31,109 nucleotides of DNA from Candidatus Baldrarchaeum yapensis (GTDB taxonomy: Archaea > Asgardarchaeota > Baldrarchaeia > Baldrarchaeales > Baldrarchaeaceae). The notes beneath the pieces were generated by a model. That model saw nothing but the letters and a program-made list of their open reading frames with translations. It was not told the DNA's origin and did no database searches. Position numbers and translations under genes: made by a program. Location of the stretch: NCBI GenBank assembly GCA_016840465.1, contig JAEOSH010000019.1:1-31109 (forward strand). The letters run 5' to 3'. Below are positions 1 through 8,070 of this stretch, piece by piece. Position 1 is the stretch's first letter; every line of letters starts with the position of its first letter.

Positions 1-79
1 GGCATCGGCCCGGGGGCGTCGGTCGCTGGTCCGAACGGCGCTGTCCGTCTCTGCCCCCTCGGGCCTCATCCTTTCCGCA

Positions 80-762
80 TCACACGCACGTCTTTCCGGT
101 GGCGATCCGCTCCACGTTCAGCGCAAGCGACAGCCACTTCACGAGGGCGTCTGCGCTCTCCACGAGCGCATACCTCAACGACCTCTTGAGTCTCGCCTTG
201 AGCCTCGAGCAGAAGCGCTCCCCCTCACTCCTGTGTCGGTACAGGTGTCTGAGGGCCTCGAAGACCCCCTCGTACCTCGCGGTCCACCCACGTCGTCTTC
301 CCCGGCGCGACGGCCTTCTCGGCTTGACGAGCAGGAACGCATTTCTCTCCAGGGTCTCTTCCACAACGCCCTTGCCGGAGTACGCGAAGTCCGCGAGGAC
401 GATGGCCTTTTCGGGGACGAATTTCAGGAGCGCCCTGTAGCCCTGAATGTCGGCTGTGGAGCCGTGAGTTGCGGTTGCCGCCACCACGATGTCGGATCGT
501 ATGTCGTAGAGGAAGTGCACCTTGAGTTTGAGGCCCTTTCGGCGGTGTGGGATTCCGGTGGAATCAGTGACTAGGAGGTTGGGGCTTCCGGCCATTTTCG
601 CGGCCGTTTTCATTGCCCAGTCCTTGAGTTTCGTCCACGCCCTATGGATTATTGCGGGCTGGGCGACGCTCCCACGATGAGGGGTGCGAGCTCCGCGGTT
701 CTCTTGAACGTCAGGTTGAGGAGTGCCTTTAACGCGCAGAGTGTGGCCAGCTGCCAGGGCTC
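80..762 (-). pseudogene. DDE transposase, frame-disrupted remnant
   Basis: Three acidic regions of an IS4/IS5-like DDE transposase can be seen: an Asp in LLVTDSTGI, an Asp in VLADFAYSG, and a Glu in RSEGERFCSRLK, the usual spacing for a cut-and-paste catalytic core. The N-terminal part is out of frame. The plausible N-terminal sequence (TLCALKALLNLTF then KRTAELAPLIVG) lies in another minus-strand frame, open at about 652-762, whereas the catalytic part (from AIIHRAWTKLKDW onward) is in the frame ending at 80. A frameshift at about 655-690 joins them, and no start codon precedes the first part because a TAA sits at 763-765. The segment is clearly richer in G+C than the genes that follow, as expected of imported DNA. 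I could not define terminal inverted repeats; the element's other end may lie outside the window. The family assignment is approximate. Confidence 0.75.
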
Positions 763-897
763 TTACTTCGGCGGTCGTCCCCTTCGGCATCGTCTCTCCC
801 GTTCCCTCGGCGCTAGCCGGGTTGCCACATCGATGATAGCTTTAATAACGTTGCACTCACGTGGTATACTTGTGGGCTGGTCGGTGCGGGGGTGCAT

Positions 898-930
898 GGG
901 TCTATGGGGGCGGGCCGCCCCTATAGACCC
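898..930. repeat. Strong GC-rich hairpin next to the transposase remnant
   Basis: The two arms (898-913 and 915-930) are complementary over 16 positions with one G-T pair, leaving almost no loop. The left arm begins GGGTCTATGG and the right arm ends CTATAGACCC. A second small hairpin (TTTAC, TTTT, GTAAA) follows at 936-949. It could be the transposon end, the structure the element inserted next to, or a transcription terminator. The sequence shows the palindrome; the role is inference. Confidence 0.7.
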
Positions 931-1228
931 TAACCTTTACTTTTGTAAAATTATGAAACAGCCTCGCCGTAGTACCTATCGTAGCAAGCAATAGCTTCGT
1001 CTCTGAAATTTTTGCGTCCCCACACTATTTTGAACAAGAGTGTCGGTCATGTTGGTGCAAGAATCGAGATGCCAGAAATATTCATTTTTATCAATTTACA
1101 GTTTGATCATGGCATGCTCCTAGCAATTTTAATGTAATGTCGCGATTTTGAAGGAGATAATGAGTGAAGGATATTTGTGTGACGTTTCTTCTAGCCGTAT
1201 CACTCTATGTCTTTTTGCTTCATCGTGA
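931..1228. other. AT-rich spacer, no gene recognised
   Basis: About 300 bases of AT-rich DNA between the hairpin and the GC-rich island. A 41-codon GTG-started frame at 1164-1286 follows a decent AAGGAG ribosome site and encodes a short hydrophobic stretch, but its second half runs into the GC-rich island and nothing else supports it. I see no RNA gene or repeat here. Confidence 0.5.
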
Positions 1229-1450
1229 CACGGCCTCATCGGTTCCGCCTCGCCCAGAGGGCTCGCCTCCACGCCTCATCCCGTAGGGTCATGGGCGGCG
1301 GTCGAGGTTAACGGCACGGGCCTCCCATCCACGCTCAGCCCCGCGGGCTCGGAGCGCTGTTCTCATCGCCCGCGCACCCGTGAAAATGATGGCGCACCAC
1401 ATTGTAAACGTTTTCCCCGAAACACTATGACACAAAATCCTATAAAACGC
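1229..1450 (+). other. GC-rich island, possible transposon (TnpB tail) remnant or structured RNA
   Basis: Bases of about 1230-1380 are very GC-rich inside AT-rich surroundings. One plus-strand frame is open from 1229 through the island, with mostly G or C at third codon positions; it reads GLIGSASPRGLAS, then TPHPVGSWAAVEV, then NGTGLPSTLSPAGSE. Pro/Gly/Ser-rich tails like this follow the last conserved motif in many archaeal IS605-type TnpB proteins, whose 3' ends also overlap their guide RNA, and a transposase remnant lies nearby. No conserved TnpB domain is present, so this is a guess. A GC-rich island in a thermophile can equally be a structured RNA. Confidence 0.3.
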
Positions 1451-1456
1451 TACAGT

Positions 1457-2059
1457 TTAATGTTTCTGCCCCTCACTCGTTGTCTTCGCGTCCAGCACGC
1501 CCTTCTTCTTTCTCAGCTCCACCTCTATTATCATCCTCGCGAGTTTGTAAAATGCCTTATCTACATTATCACCTCGTATCGCGCAAGTCTCGATATAAGG
1601 GACAGGAAGCTCAAGTATATTTTCGAGTTCCTTTGCAAGTTCCATTCCCAACTCCGTAGTGATGTGCGGAAATACCTTATCTCGTAAGTCTATCTTATTT
1701 GCGACAAGCACTATGGGAACCTTGTACCCGCAGTTCTTCAGGAGTTCCATTACCCAGAGCGGTACGTTTCTGAACGATGCGAGGTTTGAAACGTCATATA
1801 CGACCATAGCCCCGCGTGCGCCTTTATAGAAAGGCGCCCTTACTTCCTTAAAATGTGGTTGTCCCGCAAGATCCCAAATTTGGAACGTTATCATAGCTCT
1901 ATTTCCGATGGTTATCCTTTTTATTGAGAAATCGACGCCGAGGGTGGGAATATACTCCTCATGCAAACTCTCTCCCATAAATTTCTTCCTTAGAGTCGTC
2001 TTTCCGCAACCTCCATCCCCTATGAGGACAATCTTGCACGCTATGTGAATTTGACTCAT
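1457..2059 (-). CDS. Ras/Rab-like small GTPase
   Basis: A 200-residue cytosolic GTPase of the Ras superfamily. All nucleotide-binding motifs are present: P-loop GDGGCGKT at residues 14-21, switch I Thr39 in YIPTLGVDF, switch II WDLAGQ at 62-67 with the Gln that corresponds to Ras Gln61, NKID at 121-124, and ETCA near 163 in place of the usual SAK motif. The start was placed at the internal ATG at 2057-2059 because a GAGGT ribosome site lies seven bases before it; a longer frame starts at 2110. There is no C-terminal cysteine for lipid attachment. Archaeal relatives are thought of as regulatory switches, possibly linked to motility, polarity or trafficking-like processes; nothing nearby (no roadblock-domain partner, no GAP) tells its role. 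Confidence 0.9.
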   Translation of the reverse strand: MSQIHIACKIVLIGDGGCGKTTLRKKFMGESLHEEYIPTLGVDFSIKRITIGNRAMITFQIWDLAGQPHFKEVRAPFYKGARGAMVVYDVSNLASFRNVPLWVMELLKNCGYKVPIVLVANKIDLRDKVFPHITTELGMELAKELENILELPVPYIETCAIRGDNVDKAFYKLARMIIEVELRKKKGVLDAKTTSEGQKH

Positions 2060-2191
2060 AAACATGACCTCAAAGTCGCGTTTTCTGAGAGCAAACCGGA
2101 ACGTGCTCATTATCGATATTCGCTGACCACAATATTATGCGATTTCTTCTCCTAAATACTTTTTTCAGAGAGATGGTTGTGGGAGGATGTT

Positions 2192-3244
2192 TTATTCCAA
2201 ATTGCCTAGGGCATCTACAAAGCCCTTCACGAGTTCAATTGCGTTCTCCAAATCTCTCAGATCCAATAATGACGCCGCGCTATGGATATACCTCGTAGGA
2301 ACGCTCACAACACCGGATGGAACTCCGGATTTCGATACGTGGATTGCACCTGCATCGGTGCCGCCTGAAATTGTCTGTTTAAACTGATATGGTATTCCCA
2401 ACCTCTCTGCAACTTCCACCAGCAATTTCACAACCTTAGGATGCGCAATTAACGTATTATCAGCAATGGTAATCGCTGGGCCGCCACCCACCTTCGTTGA
2501 TGCCAGATGATCGGGAGTACCGGGAGTATCGGACGCCGTTGTCCCCTCTAGAGCAAGTGCAACATCGGGTTCTATCTGCCAAGCGGCAGTCCTTGCTCCC
2601 CGTAGCCCTACTTCCTCCTGTACGGTTGCTACCCCATAAACCGTGTATGGAGAGTCTTTTAGTAATCGCATAACCTCGATTAGCACCGTACACCCCGCGC
2701 GATCGTCAAACGCTTTACCAAGTACTCTGTTATTTCCTAAATCTACTAAGTTCGTTGCAAATACCGCTAGGGACCCTATCTTCACTCCTAAGTTCTTTAC
2801 CTCCTCTCGCGAAGACACGCCCACGTCTATGAAGAGTTGATCCACATCGGGTACGGTCTTTCTCTCCTCCGGCTTCAGCAAGTGCGGAGGTTTGGCGCCA
2901 ATGTACCCGTAAACTACCCCTTTATCCGTTTTTATCATAACCCTCTGCCCGTAGAGGGTCCTAGGATCTATACCCCCCAGATTAAAGAACCTGAGAAAGC
3001 CTTTATCGTCGATGTGCGTTATGAGGAGGGCAACCTCATCCATATGAGCTGAAAGCATAACCTTCGGTCCCGACCCCTCATGAACCGCTATTACGTTCCC
3101 CAGCTTGTCGACTCTGACTTCATCGGCCACACCTTCCAACTCCCTAATCATGATCTCCCGAACCTCATCCTCATATCCAGGAGGACCGTACGCCTCGGAG
3201 AGTTCCTTAAGCAGAGACAATATTCTGAGTCTGGCGTTTTCCAT
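2192..3244 (-). CDS. M42 family aminopeptidase (TET / FrvX-type)
   Basis: A 350-residue dinuclear metallopeptidase of family M42, full length. Visible ligands and catalytic residues: His and Asp in SAHMDEV, the bridging Asp in GKAFDDRAG, the Glu pair in VQEEVGLRG, an acidic residue in ALEGTTASDTPG, and the terminal His in PTRYIHS; the glycine-rich SGGTDAGAIH precedes it. The family forms hollow dodecameric tetrahedral complexes that trim short peptides released by the proteasome in the archaeal cytosol; residue specificity differs between paralogs and cannot be read here. A good GAGGTGA ribosome site precedes the ATG. It lies 11 bases behind the zinc-finger gene at 3256-3519 on the same strand, so the two are probably one transcript. 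Confidence 0.95.
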   Translation of the reverse strand: MENARLRILSLLKELSEAYGPPGYEDEVREIMIRELEGVADEVRVDKLGNVIAVHEGSGPKVMLSAHMDEVALLITHIDDKGFLRFFNLGGIDPRTLYGQRVMIKTDKGVVYGYIGAKPPHLLKPEERKTVPDVDQLFIDVGVSSREEVKNLGVKIGSLAVFATNLVDLGNNRVLGKAFDDRAGCTVLIEVMRLLKDSPYTVYGVATVQEEVGLRGARTAAWQIEPDVALALEGTTASDTPGTPDHLASTKVGGGPAITIADNTLIAHPKVVKLLVEVAERLGIPYQFKQTISGGTDAGAIHVSKSGVPSGVVSVPTRYIHSAASLLDLRDLENAIELVKGFVDALGNLE

Positions 3245-3255
3245 GTCTTCACCTC

Positions 3256-3519
3256 CTACTCTTCATATTTCTCAACATCTTCAAGTTCTCCCATGGCCTT
3301 CAACATTTCTCTCTCCCACTGTGCTCTTCTTATGAAAAATTCTTCCATTTTAACGTCCTTTTGAGTATTTATGCAGTCAGGGCAGAAGAACTTCGGCTCA
3401 ACGCCAGCACATCCGCTTGGCCAGAAATCCAACTCCACGCAATCCCAACATAAAGGCTTCCCGCAACTCTCACATTTTAAAGGGGCCTCTTCGGCCCCGC
3501 AGATGGCACACTTTACTAT
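3256..3519 (-). CDS. Small Cys-rich zinc-finger protein, apparent AUA start
   Basis: An 87-residue protein with three CxxC pairs near its N terminus (KCAICG, KCESCG, LCWDC), another Cys in PSGCAG and a further pair in FFCPDC, then a helical, acidic C terminus. The pattern resembles B-box or HIT-like zinc fingers. The conserved part extends well upstream of the first GTG at 3436-3438; in that frame the only codons between the TGA at 3526-3528 and the first Cys pair are AAG ACA ATA GTA AAG. A GGGGGTGA ribosome site sits five bases before the ATA at 3517-3519, so an AUA start (MVKCAICG) is the best fit. Function is unknown; it sits directly before the M42 peptidase gene and may be cotranscribed with it. 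Confidence 0.75.
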   Translation of the reverse strand: MVKCAICGAEEAPLKCESCGKPLCWDCVELDFWPSGCAGVEPKFFCPDCINTQKDVKMEEFFIRRAQWEREMLKAMGELEDVEKYEE

Positions 3520-3637
3520 TGTCTTTCACCCCCGTGTGCCTGTTCTAAGAAGGTATCCTTAATTAGCGATAATAATCTTGCTACATTCTTGGCATGTGAG
3601 AGCGCACGGCGGGGTGTTTCTGATAAGGTTAATGTAC

Positions 3638-4771
3638 ATGGTCACGCTGATGCCCGGACTCGAAGAAGTAGCGTCGCAGGAAATCTCCGAGTTGGGAGGA
3701 AAGATAATCGAGATAAGATCGGGTCACGGAAGGATTCTCTTCGAGGGAGATATCGACCTGATACCCAAACTTAACTATCTCGCGAGGACGATAGAAAGGG
3801 TCCTCGCCCTGCTAACAGTCGAGAAGTTTCAAACGCTCGATGACATATACAAGATAGTGAAGTCGCTCGACTTCCGCGAGTGGATAAGGCCTGACCAATC
3901 CTTTGCAATAAGACCACTAAGGGTGGGGGAGCATGACTTTACATCGATAGATGTCGGGAGAGTTGCGGGTCAGGCGGTCATAGACAACTACCTCGAGGCC
4001 AAAGGCGTCCGGTTAAAGGTAAACCTCAACAATCCAGATGTGATAATAAGAGTGGACGTGATATTCGACACCGTATACGTGGGTATCGATACCACAGGGG
4101 ATACGGCACTTCACAAACGCGGATACAGGATCTACCAGCACCCGGCTCCTTTAAATCCATCTATTGCCGCATCACTCATCCGGCTTGCCGGATGGAAGGT
4201 AGATGAAAGATTTCTCGATCCCATGTGCGGTAGCGGCACAATACTAATAGAAGCGGCCATGATGGGGCGTAATATCCCTCCCGGAAAATTCAGAGTTACA
4301 AATTATGCCTTTCATAAAATACTCGGGGAAGATACACTGAAAAGGGTCATGGCGTCTGTTCAAGAGAAAAGGGATCTCTTAATGGAACTGTATGGGGTGG
4401 AGAAATTCAGGAAGCACATCAAGGGAGCACTTATAAACGCGGACAAGGCGGGAGTGTTTGACACCATAACAGTAATAAGAGGCGATGCAACCCGGCTCGA
4501 GGAACTTTTTAGAGATCCGTTCGACGTCGTAGTCGTTAATCCTCCTTACGGTTTGAGGATTGCAAGAAAGGGCATAATCAGGGATTTGTACTTTGGTTTT
4601 CTTAGATCGCTGAAAAACCTGTTGCATGAACGGTCACGAGTCGTAATAATAACATCTGAGGACGAAGTTCTCAGAAGCGCAGCCATGAAGAACAAGTACG
4701 TGATACGTAGGGAAATGCGAGTAAAGTACGGCGACCTGGACACAACAGTTTTCCTCATGGGGATAACTTAA
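3638..4771 (+). CDS. THUMP-domain RNA guanine-N2 methyltransferase (Trm14/TrmN-like)
   Basis: A 377-residue SAM-dependent RNA methyltransferase. The N-terminal half carries a ferredoxin-like plus THUMP region, used to grip the tRNA acceptor end. The Rossmann methyltransferase core follows: DPMCGSGT (SAM binding, from residue 194) and the NPPYG catalytic motif (from residue 301) typical of enzymes methylating an exocyclic amino nitrogen. This order matches archaeal Trm14 and bacterial TrmN, which make N2-methylguanosine at tRNA position 6; a role on 23S rRNA (RlmL-like) is the alternative. The ATG at 3638 was chosen because AAGGT lies eight bases upstream; 3632 and 3578 are other in-frame starts. 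Its stop overlaps the stop of the convergent VWA gene by four bases. Confidence 0.88.
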   Translation: MVTLMPGLEEVASQEISELGGKIIEIRSGHGRILFEGDIDLIPKLNYLARTIERVLALLTVEKFQTLDDIYKIVKSLDFREWIRPDQSFAIRPLRVGEHDFTSIDVGRVAGQAVIDNYLEAKGVRLKVNLNNPDVIIRVDVIFDTVYVGIDTTGDTALHKRGYRIYQHPAPLNPSIAASLIRLAGWKVDERFLDPMCGSGTILIEAAMMGRNIPPGKFRVTNYAFHKILGEDTLKRVMASVQEKRDLLMELYGVEKFRKHIKGALINADKAGVFDTITVIRGDATRLEELFRDPFDVVVVNPPYGLRIARKGIIRDLYFGFLRSLKNLLHERSRVVIITSEDEVLRSAAMKNKYVIRREMRVKYGDLDTTVFLMGIT

Positions 4772-6120
4772 CACGCCCGTATTCTTCTAGAGATAGCCCA
4801 GTAGACGAACTCGTATAGGTCCCTGAGATTGCTGACATGGAAGCACTTCGCACCCGCCGCTTGATAGTAGATAACGGCAGAGTCCCCTGTGTTCCAGCGG
4901 CTTGGGTCCTCCGGATTGAGAATAATGACATCTTTACATTCTCTTGCCATTTGCTCAATATATTTCGAAGATATCGGACCTTCCTCGGTCCACGTGCCCA
5001 GATGATCGCGGCAATCCGATAATATCATCACAATAGATTTCTTAGAACGATATCCCCTCGTTCTCTCCAAAAACTCCTTAAACGCCGTTTCCATATTACT
5101 ATGAGAACCTCCGACAAGATCCCACAGCGAAGAAACCTGCTCAAAAAGGCTCTCCATAAGATTCACATCTAACTTCTCGGACACGTCAAAGACCTTATCG
5201 GTAAAGAGGTAGCACCTCACGTTCCTCAATGCCCTCTTGATGCCAACCGTAAGTATTAAAAAGAACTCGGAAATCCACGCCATACTTCCAGACACGTCAC
5301 ACAGCACAAAAAGATCCGGTTTTTCAACCCGTCTGGCTTTAAATGCTGGTTCTATAAGTACACCTCCGTGTTCCACGGACTTCCTTATCGTCTTTCTGAG
5401 ATCTATTCTCCCACGTTTTGCAATCTTCTCTCTTCTTATGAGGCGCGTTGCAAGAACACGCGATAACCTCCTGAGAATTCTCTCGACTCTCATTACATTT
5501 TCCAGAAAGAACGAGATGTCTCCGAGGTATTCGTCAAACCTCATGTTCAGAAAGTCCCTTTCTTCAAAGTTCTCCAGCGCTTCCATCACGGAAGTGTACT
5601 CCTCCGGCCCCAACTCCTGCAAAATTTTAGATTTTGCAAACTCTAATCCCTCATTAATAGCATTTAGCCTCCTATCAAATTCCTCAAACGTCCTGCTCTC
5701 GAGAGCGGCCACTGCTCGCAACACATTGGCGGTCTGCTGAAGAGCGGATCCTACAGTTGGAGCCTCACCAGATCCCATCAGGGCTAGATGCACAAGAGCC
5801 TCACCTATAAGTGTACTATCTCCCTCCAGAACCCCCCTCACGGCATCCTCAAACGTTAATCTTTCACCATCTTTTGCAACGTCTGATGTCTTTTGGACCT
5901 CCTCGGCAATCTTCCCAAAGAACATATCAAAGACTTCGTCGAATATTCTCCTATCTTCATGTCTCTTTACCAGACATGCAGCAAGCCCCTCCCTTAAGGT
6001 TTCGACATCTAAATCCAGAATTGTAAGTGCAAGATTCGCATCAATCGCCTCCGATACTCCTACATTTACACCTCTTGCCCTTAAGGCCCTTATGAACTCC
6101 TCCAGCAAACCAGTCACCAT
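4768..6120 (-). CDS. VWA domain protein (CoxE/YehP-like), partner of MoxR ATPase
   Basis: A 450-residue protein with an N-terminal helical region of about 240 residues and a C-terminal von Willebrand factor A domain. The metal-ion-dependent adhesion site begins with the intact DVSGSM motif in LFVLCDVSGSMAW, with a later acidic residue in MILSDCRDH. No signal peptide or membrane segment is seen, so it is cytosolic. MoxR/VWA pairs act as ATP-driven chaperones that insert metals or activate enzymes (CoxD/CoxE for CO dehydrogenase, RavA/ViaA, NorQ/NorD). Its ATG overlaps the end of the MoxR gene by seven bases (ATGGTGA), pointing to translational coupling and a stoichiometric complex. The client is not visible: no CO dehydrogenase, Nor or methanol dehydrogenase genes are near. 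Confidence 0.87.
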   Translation of the reverse strand: MVTGLLEEFIRALRARGVNVGVSEAIDANLALTILDLDVETLREGLAACLVKRHEDRRIFDEVFDMFFGKIAEEVQKTSDVAKDGERLTFEDAVRGVLEGDSTLIGEALVHLALMGSGEAPTVGSALQQTANVLRAVAALESRTFEEFDRRLNAINEGLEFAKSKILQELGPEEYTSVMEALENFEERDFLNMRFDEYLGDISFFLENVMRVERILRRLSRVLATRLIRREKIAKRGRIDLRKTIRKSVEHGGVLIEPAFKARRVEKPDLFVLCDVSGSMAWISEFFLILTVGIKRALRNVRCYLFTDKVFDVSEKLDVNLMESLFEQVSSLWDLVGGSHSNMETAFKEFLERTRGYRSKKSIVMILSDCRDHLGTWTEEGPISSKYIEQMARECKDVIILNPEDPSRWNTGDSAVIYYQAAGAKCFHVSNLRDLYEFVYWAISRRIRAC

Positions 6121-6998
6121 TTACCTGAACTATCTCCCTGAAGGAGTTTTTCGAGGCCATAATCGAGTACCATGTCTATATCATTCTGAACTTTAAGTAA
6201 GGTTGTGAGAAGGTCCTCAACTATCCTCGGGTCCAGATCGGTAATGTTCATCGCCATTACTGACTTCGCAAAGTCTATGGCCTCCGAAATTGACGGAACC
6301 TTCTGCAACTTCATTGAACGTAGCCTATTTACGAACAGAACTATCTTTTCAAGAACTTTCTCCTCTATTCCCGGGCAATGCGCCTTTATGATCCTCTTTT
6401 CCAACTCCATAGGCGGAAAGTCGAGATAAAGATATATGCACCTCCTTCTCAGGGGCTCTGATAGTTCACGTGAGTTGTTCGATGTAATGACAGTGTAGAG
6501 TTTCTGCCCCTCGGGGGCCCTTATTGTTCCGAGCTCGGGGATCGTTATCTGTCTCTCTCCGAGAAACTCTAAGAGGAAAGCCTCGAACGCCTCATCCGCC
6601 TTATCTATTTCATCTATCAGCAGCACCGCCTTTTCAGATCTTAGCGCCTTGAGGAGAGGACGTTCAAGCAGAAACTCCTCCGAAAAAATCGACGCCTCTG
6701 TGTCATCTAAGGATCCACGCGCACTGTCTATCTGTATCCTCAGGATCTGCTTATGGTAGTTCCACTCGTATATTGTCTGCTCCACGAGGATTCCCTCGTA
6801 GCACTGAAGTCTTATGAGGGGATACCCCAGCATCTTCGAAAGCGCTATCCCGAGGCTTGTCTTACCACATCCAGCTGGTCCCTCGATTAGGAGCGGCTTT
6901 TCCAAGTTCAACGCTAGAAAGACGGCTGTTACGATCTTTTTGCTGGGAATGTAACCTACATCAATAAGTCTCTTTTCGATCTCCTCCATCGTAAGCAT
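6114..6998 (-). CDS. MoxR family AAA+ ATPase
   Basis: A 294-residue AAA+ ATPase of the MoxR branch. Walker A GPAGCGKTS lies near residues 40-48, Walker B VLLIDEIDKAD near 120-130, the sensor 1 region is TVITSNNSREL, and a run of arginines in PLRRRCIYL supplies the finger. The helical lid follows to the C terminus. ATP hydrolysis is expected to remodel a partner through the VWA protein encoded next, whose start overlaps this stop. A GAGG ribosome site eight bases before the ATG supports the start. This is the first gene of the pair, facing a gene-poor region that must hold the promoter. Confidence 0.92.
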   Translation of the reverse strand: MLTMEEIEKRLIDVGYIPSKKIVTAVFLALNLEKPLLIEGPAGCGKTSLGIALSKMLGYPLIRLQCYEGILVEQTIYEWNYHKQILRIQIDSARGSLDDTEASIFSEEFLLERPLLKALRSEKAVLLIDEIDKADEAFEAFLLEFLGERQITIPELGTIRAPEGQKLYTVITSNNSRELSEPLRRRCIYLYLDFPPMELEKRIIKAHCPGIEEKVLEKIVLFVNRLRSMKLQKVPSISEAIDFAKSVMAMNITDLDPRIVEDLLTTLLKVQNDIDMVLDYGLEKLLQGDSSGKW

Positions 6999-7379
6999 CT
7001 TATCATCCTCGCGACACTTTCAGGTTTAACGTTATCATTACCGAATCGTCGTGACAAGCAAGATTGCATATACCGGGTACTCACTATACTCCTAGGGGAA
7101 ACAAAAATCTACCCATTTAGAATCGCTAAACGACAATATCAGTCCCCAGATGGAATTTAAAAACTAAATTTTTCGTTTAAAAGTATTATCGATGATATGA
7201 GCGATGGTCTTCGGCTTTAATGTCCAAATTTTTCAATTTTTAAAGATCTCCTCATCATTACGCCTTTACGCAGTGGAATCACCACAAAAATAGGATATGA
7301 TCAAAAATCTAAGCAACAAAAATGATAATTTTCAAGTTGCGTGGTGGCATTATTAATAGCATTCTCGGCAGGGGCGGTG
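6999..7379. other. AT-rich gene-free stretch upstream of moxR
   Basis: About 380 bases of AT-rich DNA with no convincing coding frame. It must contain the promoter for the leftward MoxR/VWA pair. No C/D box pair, tRNA-like fold or repeat could be recognised. Confidence 0.5.
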
Positions 7380-7924
7380 TGTTTTATTTTCTTTTAGGTG
7401 TAGGTGAGTACGACGACTACGAGGACCTTAGTGGGGAGATTTAAACGTCTTCATAGATACGGAAATCTGGGCGTACGCCTATAAGAAGCCGAATAGGAGG
7501 TTTTTCCCTACCGAGGAAGAGTACCGGAAGAACCTTGGACTCCATAAGCGTGCAAATGATTTCTTAAAGACGATGCTTAGAACGGCGACAATATACATGA
7601 GTCTTCATCAGCTCTCCGAGATCTATCACGTCCTCGCCTATAAGGGGAAGGGGGCCCTAGCTAAAGATTTTGCGAAATCAATAATTAATTCGATTATTGG
7701 GAGCGACCGTGTAGTAATCGTGAATGTGAAGCGGGCGCACTTCAACGGGGGCGCTTGAGCGCAGCGTTCGTAGCTACATACACATCTGGGACTTCCTGTG
7801 CATAATCCCCGTAAAGGATGAGATAGATGTCGCGTACTCCATGGACAAGCACTTCCTTCACCGCGAAATAAGGAGCCTCGTCCCGAGAGTCGAAAACCCC
7901 ATCGGGGAATGGAAAATCCTGTGA
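7380..7924 (+). pseudogene. Decayed VapBC toxin-antitoxin pair (antitoxin tail plus PIN toxin)
   Basis: Bases of about 7380-7443 encode an antitoxin-like tail ending LGVGEYDDYEDLSGEI and a TAA. The toxin frame follows: NVFIDTEIWAYAYKK from 7444, an acidic residue in SLHQLSEIYHV, and a run to the TGA that follows FNGGA at 7758. One base over, the frame continues with IHIWDFLCIIPVK, then DEIDVAYSMDKHF, and ends EWKIL at 7924. Together these form a PIN domain ribonuclease with its conserved acids, but it has no usable start codon before the first motif and a frameshift near 7756. The antitoxin lacks its N-terminal DNA-binding half. Both are therefore dead. An intact VapBC pair lies 4 kb away at 11898-12624. 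Confidence 0.8.
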
Positions 7925-8070
7925 CGTGAGCAAGTCCATTCTGTTTCATTATGGCTTTTAGTATGTATAGTTTCTTAGGAGACCTGTCCGGTTTTGAAAT
8001 ATAAAAGAAATGCATACCGGTACTTTAATGGCCAATCTGTCATGGACAAAATTAAAATCTTAATAATTCT

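Noticed and set aside
233-574. Plus-strand frames opposite the transposase
   Set aside because: They are shadows of GC-rich transposase coding DNA on the other strand.
1164-1286. 41-codon GTG frame with an AAGGAG site and a hydrophobic stretch
   Set aside because: It runs from AT-rich DNA into the GC island with no change of pattern expected of a real gene.
1317-1327. CGGGCCTCCCA, like the anticodon arm of a glycine tRNA (CCC)
   Set aside because: No matching 3' anticodon stem, T-arm or acceptor stem could be found, with or without an intron.
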